Assembly: GCF_016093545.1 (NCBI RefSeq)
Contig: NZ_JADKYX010000018.1
Location: 1-64,000, forward strand
Length of the DNA stretch: 64,000 nt
Source of the DNA: Massilia rhizosphaerae
GTDB taxonomy: Bacteria > Pseudomonadota > Gammaproteobacteria > Burkholderiales > Burkholderiaceae_D
Reading direction: 5' to 3'
Both the position numbers and the translations under genes were made by a program. The notes beneath the pieces are model-generated. The model was not told the origin of the DNA, did not search any database, and was given only the letters and a program-made list of their open reading frames with translations. Below are positions 7,652 to 16,400 of this stretch, piece after piece; positions within the stretch are counted from its first letter, which is position 1; every line of letters starts with the position of its first letter.

Positions 7652-9874
7652 TCAATCCTTGTCCGGATAGATCGGCGCCTGCCCCGGCAGCGCCTGCGTG
7701 GCTTCCGGCAGCGGAGCGTCGACCCGGTTGAGCACGACGTTATCGAAATACGGCATGCTGAAACCGTGCGCCGTCGGGCCCGCCATCAGGCCGGCCATGC
7801 CGTGCCCGTACAACGCGTCGTCGGCCCGCACGACCTGCTTGCCGTCGACGAAGCCGACGATCGTCGTCCCCGCGAAGCGCAGCTTGAGCGTGTGCCAACC
7901 GGCGCCGCCGGCGACCTGTCCCGTCGCCAGCACCTTTTCGCCGCCTTCGCCGCCGTCGTGCTGCGCCTTGATCAGGGCCTGCTGCTCGCCGTCGCCGACG
8001 AGCGCCTTCTTGTCGGCCTTGCCGCGCACGACGACGAGGCTCACGCGTCCGCCCTCCTCCAGTTGCAGGAAATAGCCCTTGGGGATGATGCCGTAGCCGG
8101 TGCCGACGTCGTTCACCCGTCCCATCACGGCGGCCGACTCGCCGGGCCCCGGATGGACGTCCGCGCTGACCTCGTAATCGGTCCACCCGTCGTCGCCGAT
8201 GATCGTGTAAGGCTTCCAGTCCGGCCCCCAGGACAGCGTCGGCACGGGGACGGCCTGGTGCAGGCACAGGCCCGGCCGCGCCGGACAGCCGGCCAGTTCG
8301 AACGCGCCGGAGATGTCCGCGAAATAGCGCGGCAGGTAACCCCATTGGCGCGGATGCGCGTACGTGTCGAACGTGTCGCGGTACGGGAACGGGAACGGCC
8401 GCAGCGGCGGCACGTCGGCGAAAGCGCCCTTGCGCTGGCCGCGCGTCGTGGTGATCGAGTACACGGCGTCCGGCTCCAGGGTCAGCTCGACCGCCCCGTG
8501 GACGGGCACGAGGTCCGCCTGGCGCGTGAAATACGCCTGCGCGTCGCTGCGCCAGACCGCCAGGCTGCCGCGCGCCAGGCCCCGCCCGATCTCGAAGCGC
8601 ACCCGCTGCGACGCCGCCGCCTTGTGGGTTTCGATGATGACGCTATAGTCCTTGCCGGGCGATTTCAGGGTGACGAAGGTGCCGCCCGCGCGCAGGTCGC
8701 CGCTGCCGCCGTCAATGTACGTCCAGCCGACCCGCGTGAACTGGCCATAGTGCGCATAGCCCCACAGGCTCGGATTCGGCTCGTAATGGCCGCTCCACGG
8801 CCAGTTGGCGCGCAGCGCCGCTTCCTTCGCGCCGGAATACGATTCCATCGTGTACAGGCCCGCGATGCCGTACCAGTTGACGAACCGCGTCATCCCGTTG
8901 TGCACGTAGTTCGCGTTGAACGACTCCACGTTCCCGATCAGGCCATCGTAGCCGGCCTTGTAGACATGCGCCTCCGTGTTCCAGATCGGCTTGCCCAGCC
9001 GGTCCGCCGTGGCGCGCACGCTCGCGGGGACGGTCGACGTGTCCGTGTTGACGTGCGCGCTGATCACGTCGATCGCCGCAGCCAGCTCCGGATCGGCATC
9101 CAGGTCCTTGACGAAGTCGAACTTGGTATCGTCCGGCCAGTTGTCGAAGGCATGCAGCCTGACCTTGCCGAAGCCGCTGGCGTTCAGCGTCTTGCGCATG
9201 GCCTTGACGAGGCCGTAACTGACGCCCTTTTCGTTGCGCATGCCGAGCGCATCCATCTGAAGGCCGTAGACGTCGCGCAGGCCGCGCAGCCACGCCACGT
9301 AATAATCGGCCGTGTCCTGCGAAAAGAAGCGGGCGTCGCCGCTGCCCGCGAACAGTCCTCCCCGGTCGCCGATCCAGCCCGGCGCGCTCCAGATGGTGCC
9401 GTCCAGGACGAGGCCCGGATTGCGCTTGTGCGCTTCGGACATGACCCACCAGGTATAGCCGCGGTCGTAGTTCAAGTCGCCGCGCGTGTGCATGTGGCTG
9501 GGCATGGAGCCCTGGGTCGAATTGCCGTCGCCCGGAATCTCCACGTACAGCGCGCTGACGGACGCGCCGACGTTCGGCTTGTAGATCAAGTCGAGGATCT
9601 GGCTGCGTTGCGGCTCGGGATAGTCCTTCAGCAGCACGGACGTGCCGCCGCCGCCGTCGACGACGCCGAAGCCTTCGAAGCGCTTGCCGCCGGCGTCGCC
9701 GCGGAGGTGGATGGTCTGGATGGTTTGGGCGGCTTGGGCTGCGGGCGCTGGAGCGGCGGCGTGCGCCGCGGTTGCGACGGACAGGCCGGCCAATGCGGCC
9801 TTCAGCAGTCGTGGCAACTGCTTATGCATGGGGTTTGCCGATGCGGCGGTTGTCGGGAAGTGTCGACGTTTCAT
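7652..9874 (-). CDS. GH59 galactocerebrosidase-like glycoside hydrolase
   Basis: A 740-residue secreted enzyme. The start at 9874 precedes the signal peptide (KQLPRLLKAALAGLSVATAAHA). The catalytic barrel opens with RFEGFGVVDGGGGTSVLL, the hallmark of galactosylceramidase-type enzymes. LGMRNEKG near residue 215 aligns with the acid/base Glu and WNTEAH near residue 301 with the nucleophile Glu. The C-terminal third (YTIIGDDGWTDYEVSADVHPGPGESAAVMGRVN) is a laminin G/concanavalin-like beta-sandwich, as in mammalian GALC. It should release beta-galactose from glycolipids or galactans; the substrate is not set by sequence. Other in-frame Mets are at 9925 and 9829. A LacI-type operator-like palindrome lies at 9929-9942. 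Confidence 0.85.
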   Translation of the reverse strand: MKRRHFPTTAASANPMHKQLPRLLKAALAGLSVATAAHAAAPAPAAQAAQTIQTIHLRGDAGGKRFEGFGVVDGGGGTSVLLKDYPEPQRSQILDLIYKPNVGASVSALYVEIPGDGNSTQGSMPSHMHTRGDLNYDRGYTWWVMSEAHKRNPGLVLDGTIWSAPGWIGDRGGLFAGSGDARFFSQDTADYYVAWLRGLRDVYGLQMDALGMRNEKGVSYGLVKAMRKTLNASGFGKVRLHAFDNWPDDTKFDFVKDLDADPELAAAIDVISAHVNTDTSTVPASVRATADRLGKPIWNTEAHVYKAGYDGLIGNVESFNANYVHNGMTRFVNWYGIAGLYTMESYSGAKEAALRANWPWSGHYEPNPSLWGYAHYGQFTRVGWTYIDGGSGDLRAGGTFVTLKSPGKDYSVIIETHKAAASQRVRFEIGRGLARGSLAVWRSDAQAYFTRQADLVPVHGAVELTLEPDAVYSITTTRGQRKGAFADVPPLRPFPFPYRDTFDTYAHPRQWGYLPRYFADISGAFELAGCPARPGLCLHQAVPVPTLSWGPDWKPYTIIGDDGWTDYEVSADVHPGPGESAAVMGRVNDVGTGYGIIPKGYFLQLEEGGRVSLVVVRGKADKKALVGDGEQQALIKAQHDGGEGGEKVLATGQVAGGAGWHTLKLRFAGTTIVGFVDGKQVVRADDALYGHGMAGLMAGPTAHGFSMPYFDNVVLNRVDAPLPEATQALPGQAPIYPDKD

Positions 9875-9928
9875 GGATGGAGTTTCGGACAGGAAATTGG
9901 CGTCAGCGTCGATTGTAACCGCCAATGG

Positions 9929-9942
9929 CGATATCGATCACA
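9929..9942. promoter_or_regulatory. LacI-type operator-like palindrome upstream of GH59
   Basis: CGATATCGATCACA; its complement TGTGATCGATATCG fits the LacI/GalR-family pattern TGNNANCGNTNNC with a central CG. It lies 55 bases upstream of the preferred GH59 start. The motif is degenerate, and the support comes from similar 14-mers near the alginate-lyase genes. Confidence 0.35.
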
Positions 9943-9997
9943 TCTTCCAACGCCGCCCAGCACATCTGCCGGCGTTGAGCGCACTCCACCGTATGGG

Positions 9998-10028
9998 TTG
10001 ACACCACGCAAGTTGTCGTAAATATAAT
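9998..10028 (+). promoter_or_regulatory. Consensus-type sigma70 promoter of hcp
   Basis: TTGACA (9998-10003) and TATAAT (10023-10028) are both perfect consensus hexamers separated by 19 bp, two longer than optimal. They sit 37 bases upstream of the hcp start, with a GGAGG ribosome binding site at 10054-10058. Confidence 0.65.
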
Positions 10029-10064
10029 TTTGCAACCATACCTCACACACCCACGGAGGCATCA

Positions 10065-10556
10065 ATGGCAGCGGACTATTATCTTCAACTGGACGGAATC
10101 AAGGGCGAGTCGGCCGATTCGCGCCACCCCGGCTGGATCGAATGCAAATCGATCAGTTGGAACATCCACCAGCCCAAAAGCGCTACGGCGTCAACCAGTG
10201 GCGGACACACGGCGGAACGAGCCGAAGTGAGTGAAATCACCCTCAGTAAGTTGGTCGACCTAGCGTCACCCATACTCGCCCAGACGTGCGCGTGCGGGAA
10301 AACCATCCCAAAGGCTAAGTTGGAGATGCTGCGAGCCGACGGCAATGGCGAGCCGGTGAAATATTTCGAGGTTGAGCTGGAAAACGTCCTGATCGCCCAC
10401 ATTGCCCCGGCGTTCGACGGCATCGATATGGCGTGCGAGAGCATCGGCCTAAAGTTCTCGAAGGTGAAATGGAGGTACACCCGGCAGAAGATCAGCGGCG
10501 GCGCCAGCGGCAACACGGCTGGCGGTTGGGATTTGGCGTCCAATAGGATTGCATGA
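10065..10556 (+). CDS. hcp: T6SS tube protein Hcp
   Basis: A 163-residue Hcp-family protein. The N-terminus MAADYYLQLDGIKGESADSRHPGWIECKSISWNIHQP is the typical Hcp start (ligand-like strand, then the 'G(E)S.D..H.gwI.v.s..w' motif), followed by KLVDLASPILAQTCACGKTIPKAKLEML and the C-terminal WRYTRQKI. Hcp hexamers stack to form the T6SS inner tube and can carry effectors in the ring lumen. GGAGG lies seven bases upstream. The stop overlaps the start of the next gene (ATGA), so it is translationally coupled to the immunity and effector genes. No baseplate, sheath or ClpV gene is in the window, so this is an auxiliary cargo module. Confidence 0.93.
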   Translation: MAADYYLQLDGIKGESADSRHPGWIECKSISWNIHQPKSATASTSGGHTAERAEVSEITLSKLVDLASPILAQTCACGKTIPKAKLEMLRADGNGEPVKYFEVELENVLIAHIAPAFDGIDMACESIGLKFSKVKWRYTRQKISGGASGNTAGGWDLASNRIA

Positions 10557-10909
10557 TGCGAGCTCTAATTCTTCTCGCGCTCGCGCTGCCGGCCTACGCC
10601 AGTCCTCCAGTGACGCATCCATTCCCCTGGATGAATGGGGCACGCCTGTTGCGCCAGCTCGAACAGCCTGCCAACGAGGCGGAGTCGGCGGAGGCAGTGG
10701 CATACCTGCAGGGCGTCATGGACGCGACCGCCGATCAGCAATGGTGCTACAGCGCGACCAAGCCGGGGACCAACCTTCTGCAACCAGCATTGACGGATAA
10801 GCTGCGCACGCTCACGCCAGCGCAGGCCCGGCAAAGTGCAGGTGTGTTGGCGGTGCAAGCATGGGCCGAAAGATGGCCTTGCTCGGCAAAGGCGTGCTGC
10901 CATGGGTAG
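10553..10909 (+). CDS. tai4: Periplasmic T6SS immunity protein, Rap1a/Tai4 family
   Basis: A 118-residue protein with a signal peptide (MMRALILLALALPAYA). The region EAVAYLQGVMDATADQQWCYSATKPGTNLLQPALTDKLRTL is the helix-loop signature of the Rap1a/Tai family, which binds and inhibits Tae4 amidases in the periplasm. The gene overlaps hcp by four bases and tae4 by eight, so immunity is made before and together with the toxin. Cysteines near residues 65, 109 and 114-115 could support disulfides in the periplasm. Confidence 0.9.
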   Translation: MMRALILLALALPAYASPPVTHPFPWMNGARLLRQLEQPANEAESAEAVAYLQGVMDATADQQWCYSATKPGTNLLQPALTDKLRTLTPAQARQSAGVLAVQAWAERWPCSAKACCHG

Positions 10910-11381
10910 GCCGCCATATGCCGTCTTGCGTAGCAAATACATTGATCGTCATTCAGTCCACGCCGAAGATCTGTATCGTTGGATTGGCTACCCACCGGAG
11001 TACGCGAATGATCCGCGTTACGCGAACACCTGCGCGATCCGCATGAGTCTCGCGCTCGTGCGCTGCGGTATCCCGATATCGCCTGCTCGAATGCGCGTGC
11101 TAGCCGGAGAATGCAAGGGGAAGATGATCGAGCCGGGTCAGCGCAACTTGTCCAACATCTTGATTCGGCTCTGGGGCTCACCCGAGAAATACGAAGGAGG
11201 CCCGGAGGCGCGGAAGGCGATCGACAAACGACATGGCGTGATCAGCTTCTTTCATCTGTGGGGCGGCACCGACCGACAAGGTCACATCGACATGGTGGCG
11301 CCCTATGGTATCGATATGTTGGCGTGTGAGGAGGACTGCTACTGGTCGTCGACGCAGGTATGGTTTTGGCCACTAAAGTAG
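10902..11381 (+). CDS. tae4: T6SS amidase effector Tae4
   Basis: A 159-residue Tae4-family effector, an NlpC/P60-like cysteine amidase that cleaves the gamma-D-glutamyl-mDAP bond in target-cell peptidoglycan. The catalytic Cys lies at residue 44 in NTCAIRMSLAL and the catalytic His at residue 128 in GHIDMV, matching the family layout. YPPEYANDPRYANTCAIR and WGGTDRQGHID are diagnostic. I chose the Met at 10902 rather than the upstream in-frame Met because it fits family length and overlaps the immunity gene stop by eight bases. There is no signal peptide, as expected for a T6SS-delivered toxin. Delivery through the Hcp encoded just upstream is likely. Confidence 0.93.
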   Translation: MGRPPYAVLRSKYIDRHSVHAEDLYRWIGYPPEYANDPRYANTCAIRMSLALVRCGIPISPARMRVLAGECKGKMIEPGQRNLSNILIRLWGSPEKYEGGPEARKAIDKRHGVISFFHLWGGTDRQGHIDMVAPYGIDMLACEEDCYWSSTQVWFWPLK

Positions 11382-11470
11382 CCCGTAGGACACCTCGGAT
11401 CACGCTGGGGCAACCCGACGCAATGGAGATGCGGCATCGTGTATCGGTTCACCCAGGGTGGCAGCGACGA

Positions 11471-13135
11471 TCACGGACCATTACCGACGTCATAATCGAC
11501 CCGGTCGACATCCACATACCCGCGCTCTCCCGCCGGATTGAACGTGAACACGCCCACGCGGCTGCCGCGATACGCGCCCCAGGTCAACGGAAAATCGGAC
11601 AGCAGCGGCTCGAAGCGCTTCCCGTCGGCGCTGACGGCCAGGGTGCTCTTGCCGTCCAGTCCCCACGCCGCGCGCAGCCAGACCGCGTCGTGCGCCCACG
11701 TCCGCAGGCGGGTGTAGGCGCCATCGCGCGACACTTCCAGATAGCGCTTGCCGTCCACCATCACGATCCCCGCCGACGCCGTGGATTCGGCCGGATTGGC
11801 GGCCCGGGGCTGCGCCGTGAATTGCACGAGGCCCGCGTGCTGGCCGTCGGCCATCCCCGCCAGTTCGAGGCGCGCGACCAACGAAGGCCGGGCCGCGCGG
11901 ACGACCCGCTGGGTCAGCACATTGCCCACCTTGAGCAGGTTGCCGCCGTCCAGGCCGGGAAACGCGTGCATGCGCAGATAGCCGGGACGCGCCGCCAGCG
12001 ACCACTCGTCCATGCGCGGCTGGTAATTCCATTCCCACACCGGTGCGAGCGTCCTGGCACCGAAGTCGTCGCCGCCTTGCGGGAATTGACGGTGAGACCC
12101 CTTGGCCGGCATCGCGCCTTCCCACACCATGGTGCCGACGCCGTCCCGGTCGGGCTGGCCGATCACCGGCCAGCCGTCGATCCAGTGGACGGGCAGCAGG
12201 CTCGCGGCCCGTCCCGCCCAGTCGCCGCTGCCGTGATGGGTGAAAAAATACCAGTTGCCGTCCGGGCCCTGGACGATGCCGCCCTGGTTCGGCTGCATGG
12301 CGGCGCCGTCGCCCCGCATGAGCTGGCGCTTCCCGGACCAGGGGCCGCGGATGGACGGCGCGCGCCGCATCATCATCACGCGCAGGTCGCCCTGCACTTC
12401 GCTGAAAAAGTGGTAGTAGGTGCCATTGAACTTGTACAGCTTGTTGGCTTCGCTGCCCTTGGACTGGTAGATCACCCGGTCCGTCCCCGGCACCAGGCCG
12501 AGGTTGTCCGGACTCATTTCCCACAGGTGGATCCGGTAGCCGTCGCGGAAGTTCGTGCCGATCAAATAGCCCTTGCCGTCGTCGTCCCAGAACGGCGCGC
12601 AGTCGTCCCATCCCGGCGCGCGCAGCACTGCGTGCAACGGCGTCCACGGACCTTCCGGCCGCGCTGCGCTGGTCACGAAATAGCCTTCGTCCGGCGTGCC
12701 GAAATAGATCCAGAACCGGCCGGCGTGATGGCGGATCGCGCCGGCCCAGATGCCCCGGCCGTAGCGGTTCATCCGGTCCCAGTTCAGCTCCGGCGAAATC
12801 GCCGTCAGGTCGGACACCGCGTGGCCGACGGTGCGCCAGTTGACCAGGTCGCGCGAATGCAGCACCGCCATCCCGGGGGAAAACTGGAACGTCGACGAAA
12901 TCGCATAGTAGTCGTCGCCGACGCGGGTCACGTCCAGGTCGCTGTAATCGGCCGGCAGGACGGGATTGCGGTAGCGGCCGTTGCCGAGATCGCCCCACTG
13001 CGTCCATTGTCCCCAGGCCGGGTCCGGGCCGGCCCGGCACGGGAGCGCCAGGGCGGCAACGGCCAGCAAGGCGGACAGCGCGGCGGCGTACCGGCGGGAG
13101 AGAATCGGTCGGGTTCGTTGGTGGATGGTCGACAT
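11471..13135 (-). CDS. Secreted GH43 family glycoside hydrolase
   Basis: A 554-residue enzyme with a signal peptide (residues about 16-38, ending LPCRA). The five-bladed propeller begins NPVLPADYSDLDVTRVGDDYYAIS, with the catalytic Asp in YSDLD. The pKa-modulating Asp is in WDDCAPFWDDDGKGYLIG and the general acid Glu in GSEANKLYKFNGTYYHFFSE. The C-terminal region (DFGARTLAPVWEWNYQPRMDEWSL..., then LELAGMADGQHAGLVQF) is the beta-sandwich common in GH43 xylosidase/arabinofuranosidase subfamilies. It likely releases xylose or arabinose side chains in the periplasm or outside. It is divergent from the first alginate-lyase gene and shares its 332-bp promoter region. An alternative start is at 13177. 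Confidence 0.9.
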   Translation of the reverse strand: MSTIHQRTRPILSRRYAAALSALLAVAALALPCRAGPDPAWGQWTQWGDLGNGRYRNPVLPADYSDLDVTRVGDDYYAISSTFQFSPGMAVLHSRDLVNWRTVGHAVSDLTAISPELNWDRMNRYGRGIWAGAIRHHAGRFWIYFGTPDEGYFVTSAARPEGPWTPLHAVLRAPGWDDCAPFWDDDGKGYLIGTNFRDGYRIHLWEMSPDNLGLVPGTDRVIYQSKGSEANKLYKFNGTYYHFFSEVQGDLRVMMMRRAPSIRGPWSGKRQLMRGDGAAMQPNQGGIVQGPDGNWYFFTHHGSGDWAGRAASLLPVHWIDGWPVIGQPDRDGVGTMVWEGAMPAKGSHRQFPQGGDDFGARTLAPVWEWNYQPRMDEWSLAARPGYLRMHAFPGLDGGNLLKVGNVLTQRVVRAARPSLVARLELAGMADGQHAGLVQFTAQPRAANPAESTASAGIVMVDGKRYLEVSRDGAYTRLRTWAHDAVWLRAAWGLDGKSTLAVSADGKRFEPLLSDFPLTWGAYRGSRVGVFTFNPAGERGYVDVDRVDYDVGNGP

Positions 13136-13232
13136 GTCCGTGGTTGCCGATGAGTGGATGCGCGTGCCGGCGGTCATCCGCTCGTTCGTTAAAAAATTGT
13201 GTCCGCCAGAATAAATTAAGTCTACAATTGTA

Positions 13233-13246
13233 TGATATCGATAACG
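13233..13246. promoter_or_regulatory. LacI-type operator-like site, distal, copy 1
   Basis: TGATATCGATAACG fits TGNNANCGNTNNC with a central CG. It lies within a block (about 13214-13254) conserved upstream of the second copy of the downstream gene. Being between divergent genes, it could control both GH43 and the alginate-lyase-type gene. Confidence 0.45.
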
Positions 13247-13416
13247 TACAATACTGTCCAGTGCAACCGGCGTCCGCAGTTGCTGCGCAGCACGAGATAG
13301 TTCCGGCGCCCATTCCAGTTTACGCCCGACGAAACGGTGCCGGACGCTGTCGATATGACTTGGATTCAAACGTACTTCATAGATTAAATACCTCTGGAGC
13401 CGACTCCGGCCAGAAT

Positions 13417-13430
13417 TGTTATCGTTAACC
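13417..13430. promoter_or_regulatory. LacI-type operator-like site, proximal, copy 1
   Basis: TGTTATCGTTAACC is a near-palindrome with a central CG, 38 bases before the start codon at 13468. The matching site in the duplicate promoter is 18173-18186. A repressor bound here and at the distal site 184 bp away could loop the DNA. Confidence 0.45.
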
Positions 13431-13467
13431 CAGACGCACGAAGAGGTCGAAAAATGAGGAGACAGAC

Positions 13468-16400
13468 ATGAGAGCATTCAGGTTCGACCATGCAATGAGG
13501 CGCCTCGCCGGCATGGCAATTTCAATCGGCATCGCGGCCACGCTGGTGCCGTTCCCGGCCCAGGTCGCGCGGGCCGCGGATTCGATCGACACCTTGTTGA
13601 CCAGCTACCAGCCGGTCCTCAGCGAGTCCGTCGACGCAAGCGGTTTCAAACATCCCGGGGTCGGGCTCACCAAGGACAACCTGGAGACCATGCGGGCCGA
13701 GGTTCTGGCGAAGAAGGAACCCTGGAATACCCATTTCAACATGATGCTGCTGTCGGCCAAGGCGTCGAAGACCCCGCGGATCTCGAACGTCAACGGCACG
13801 GATCCTTCGCTGCCGCGGATCTACGGCCTGGATTCGCAAGGCGCCGAAGGGATCTTCATCGCGGACGCCCTGACCGCCTACACGCAGGCGATCCTGTACT
13901 ACGTGACGGGCGATTCGGTCTATCGCGCCAACGCCATGCGGATCATCCGCCTGTACGAGCAGATGGATCCGTCCAAGTACGTGTATTACACCGACTCGCA
14001 CATCCATACCGGCATTCCCCTGCAGCGGATGACGGGCGCGGCGGAAATCCTCCGCTACACCAGCAGCCAGGACCCGGCGCTCGCGTGGACGGATGACGAT
14101 ACGCAGAAATTCTCGACCAACCTGGTCACCCCGGTGATCCAGACGTTCGACAACTGCAACTGCCGCTTCATGAACCAGCACCTGTACACGACCATCGCCA
14201 AGATGTCCGGCTCCATCTTCATGGGCGACCGCGACGGGTACAACCAGGCCGTCGAATGGTTCATGGTCAACAAGGATGCGCCCGACCCCGCGTGGACCGG
14301 ATCGATCAAACAATTGTTCCGGACGGTGACGCGAAACGACGCAACCGGCGAAGCCATTCCGCCGCAGATCCAGCACGTCGAGATGGGCCGCGACCAGGCG
14401 CACGGCGCCGGCGACCTCACCAACTCGGAGCTCCTGGCGCGCATGATGATGGCGCAAGGCACCAAGGTCGATCCGGTGGCGGGCACGCCGTCGACCGCGG
14501 CGGACGCCGTCGGCCCCTACGAGTTCATGGACGACCGCCTGCTGGCTGTCCACGAGCTGTTCGGCAAATGGATGGTCGGCTACGACATCCCGTGGGTGCC
14601 CGTCGCGATGAGCGTCAATCCGGACGGCAGCATCCGCGCGATGTACACCAATGTGTCGTGGTCGTATCGGGGCCGGCTGACCCAGAACTCCTGGGAAGCC
14701 TTCTATTACTACAAATACGTGCGCGGCATCGACATGGAAAAAGTCGCGCCGAACTACACGACGATCTACGCCAAGCGCAAGGCCTACAACTGGGACGGCG
14801 CCGACGGCGGCGGCGATTTCTGGCTGGCGATCCCCAAGGCGGCCGAGGCCGAGGGCAGCAAGTACCTGGGCATTCCCATCGTCGATCCGTATCGCGAAGT
14901 GGAAGACCGGTTCACGGCGTACGACGCCAATTCGGTCGCGCAGAACGACGGCACGACCGGGTATGTGAGCAGCACGGCCACGCCAGAAGGCACGCGCATT
15001 GCCGTGTACAGCTACAACGGGGCCGCCGTCACGAGCATCGGCTTCCGCATCCGGACCAATGGCCAGGCGACGATGGACGTCAACGGCACGCCGGTCTACT
15101 TGCCGAATACGCGAGGCCAATGGCGTTACTTCGTGGTGCCGATGAACCTGGGCGATTTCCTGCCGCTCACCATCACCGGCGCCGGGACGACGGTCGACAT
15201 CGACCACATCAACGTCAAGTCCAGCACCTTGCTGAGCCCACCGGTCTTCAAGTCCGGCAATAGCGACACGACGGCGTACACGTACGCGGGCGCCACCATC
15301 GCGACGACGCTCGATCTCTCGGCCACCGACCCGGCCGCGGGCGACGTGGTGACCTACAACATGGACAACCTGCCGCAGGGCGCCACGTTCGACACCGGCA
15401 CCGGCGCGTTCTCGTGGAAGCCGACGCAGGCCGGCACCTACACGTTCATCGCCGAGGCCTCGGACGGCACCACGGTGACCACCAAGCGGGTCACCATCGT
15501 CGTGGGTGCGGACCGGCAGGAGGTGGTGAGTGCCGTGACGGCGCCGGTCAAACCGGACACGCTGTACGTCACGTCGACGAAGACGGCTTACGACGGCGCG
15601 TACGCGGACATGCAGAACACGATAGGCTCGAGCACCGACGATACCTACTTCCAGAAGCTGGCGGCATTGCGCACCGCGGTCTCCGGACTGCAGGAACTGA
15701 CCCCGCTGCTGAAGGACGGCAGCCTGAACTACCCCAATCTGTTCTTCAAGTCGAAACTGGTGACGAACTTCGGCGACTATGCCGCCAACGGTATCGACAA
15801 CAGTACCGACAGCTTCATCGCGTTCACCATCGCCACGGACGACAATCGCACGTTCACGCTGGACTTCGGTCCCAGCTTCAAGGTGGCGGCGACCGCGTTC
15901 CAGCTCCAGCCCCGCACCAGCTTCCCGGAACGCGTCGGCGGCGTGACCATCTTCGGTTCCAACGACAACGAGAACTGGACGCGGCTTTCGCCCGACGAGA
16001 CGCTCGGGATCGAGGGCGTGCAGACGCTGAACGTGCGGGACGACCTGCGCAGCCAGCGCTATCGCTTCTTCAAGCTCTCGATGATCGATCTGCTCTGGTC
16101 GTACAACATCCTCGAGCTGGGCGAATTCAGGATCTTCGGCACCCGCTATGAAACGGTCAACAAGCTGACCAGCGTGTCGCTGGGTTCCGACCAGGCGCTG
16201 AAGGGCCGGGTCGTACCCGGCAATACGATCAAGCTGTCGTTCCAGTCGTCCGAGCCGATCAACGACGTAACCGCGACGATCCAGGGCGAACCGGCGACCG
16301 TCACCACCACGGACAACCTGAACTGGACGGCGACGCTGGTCGTCAAGTCCACCACGACACCGGGACCGGTGAAGTTGCTCCTCAACTACAAAACCGCGGA

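Noticed and set aside
7553..10021. Plus-strand 822-codon frame opposite GH59
   Set aside because: It mirrors the GH59 coding strand, is Arg-rich without domains, and has no ribosome binding site.
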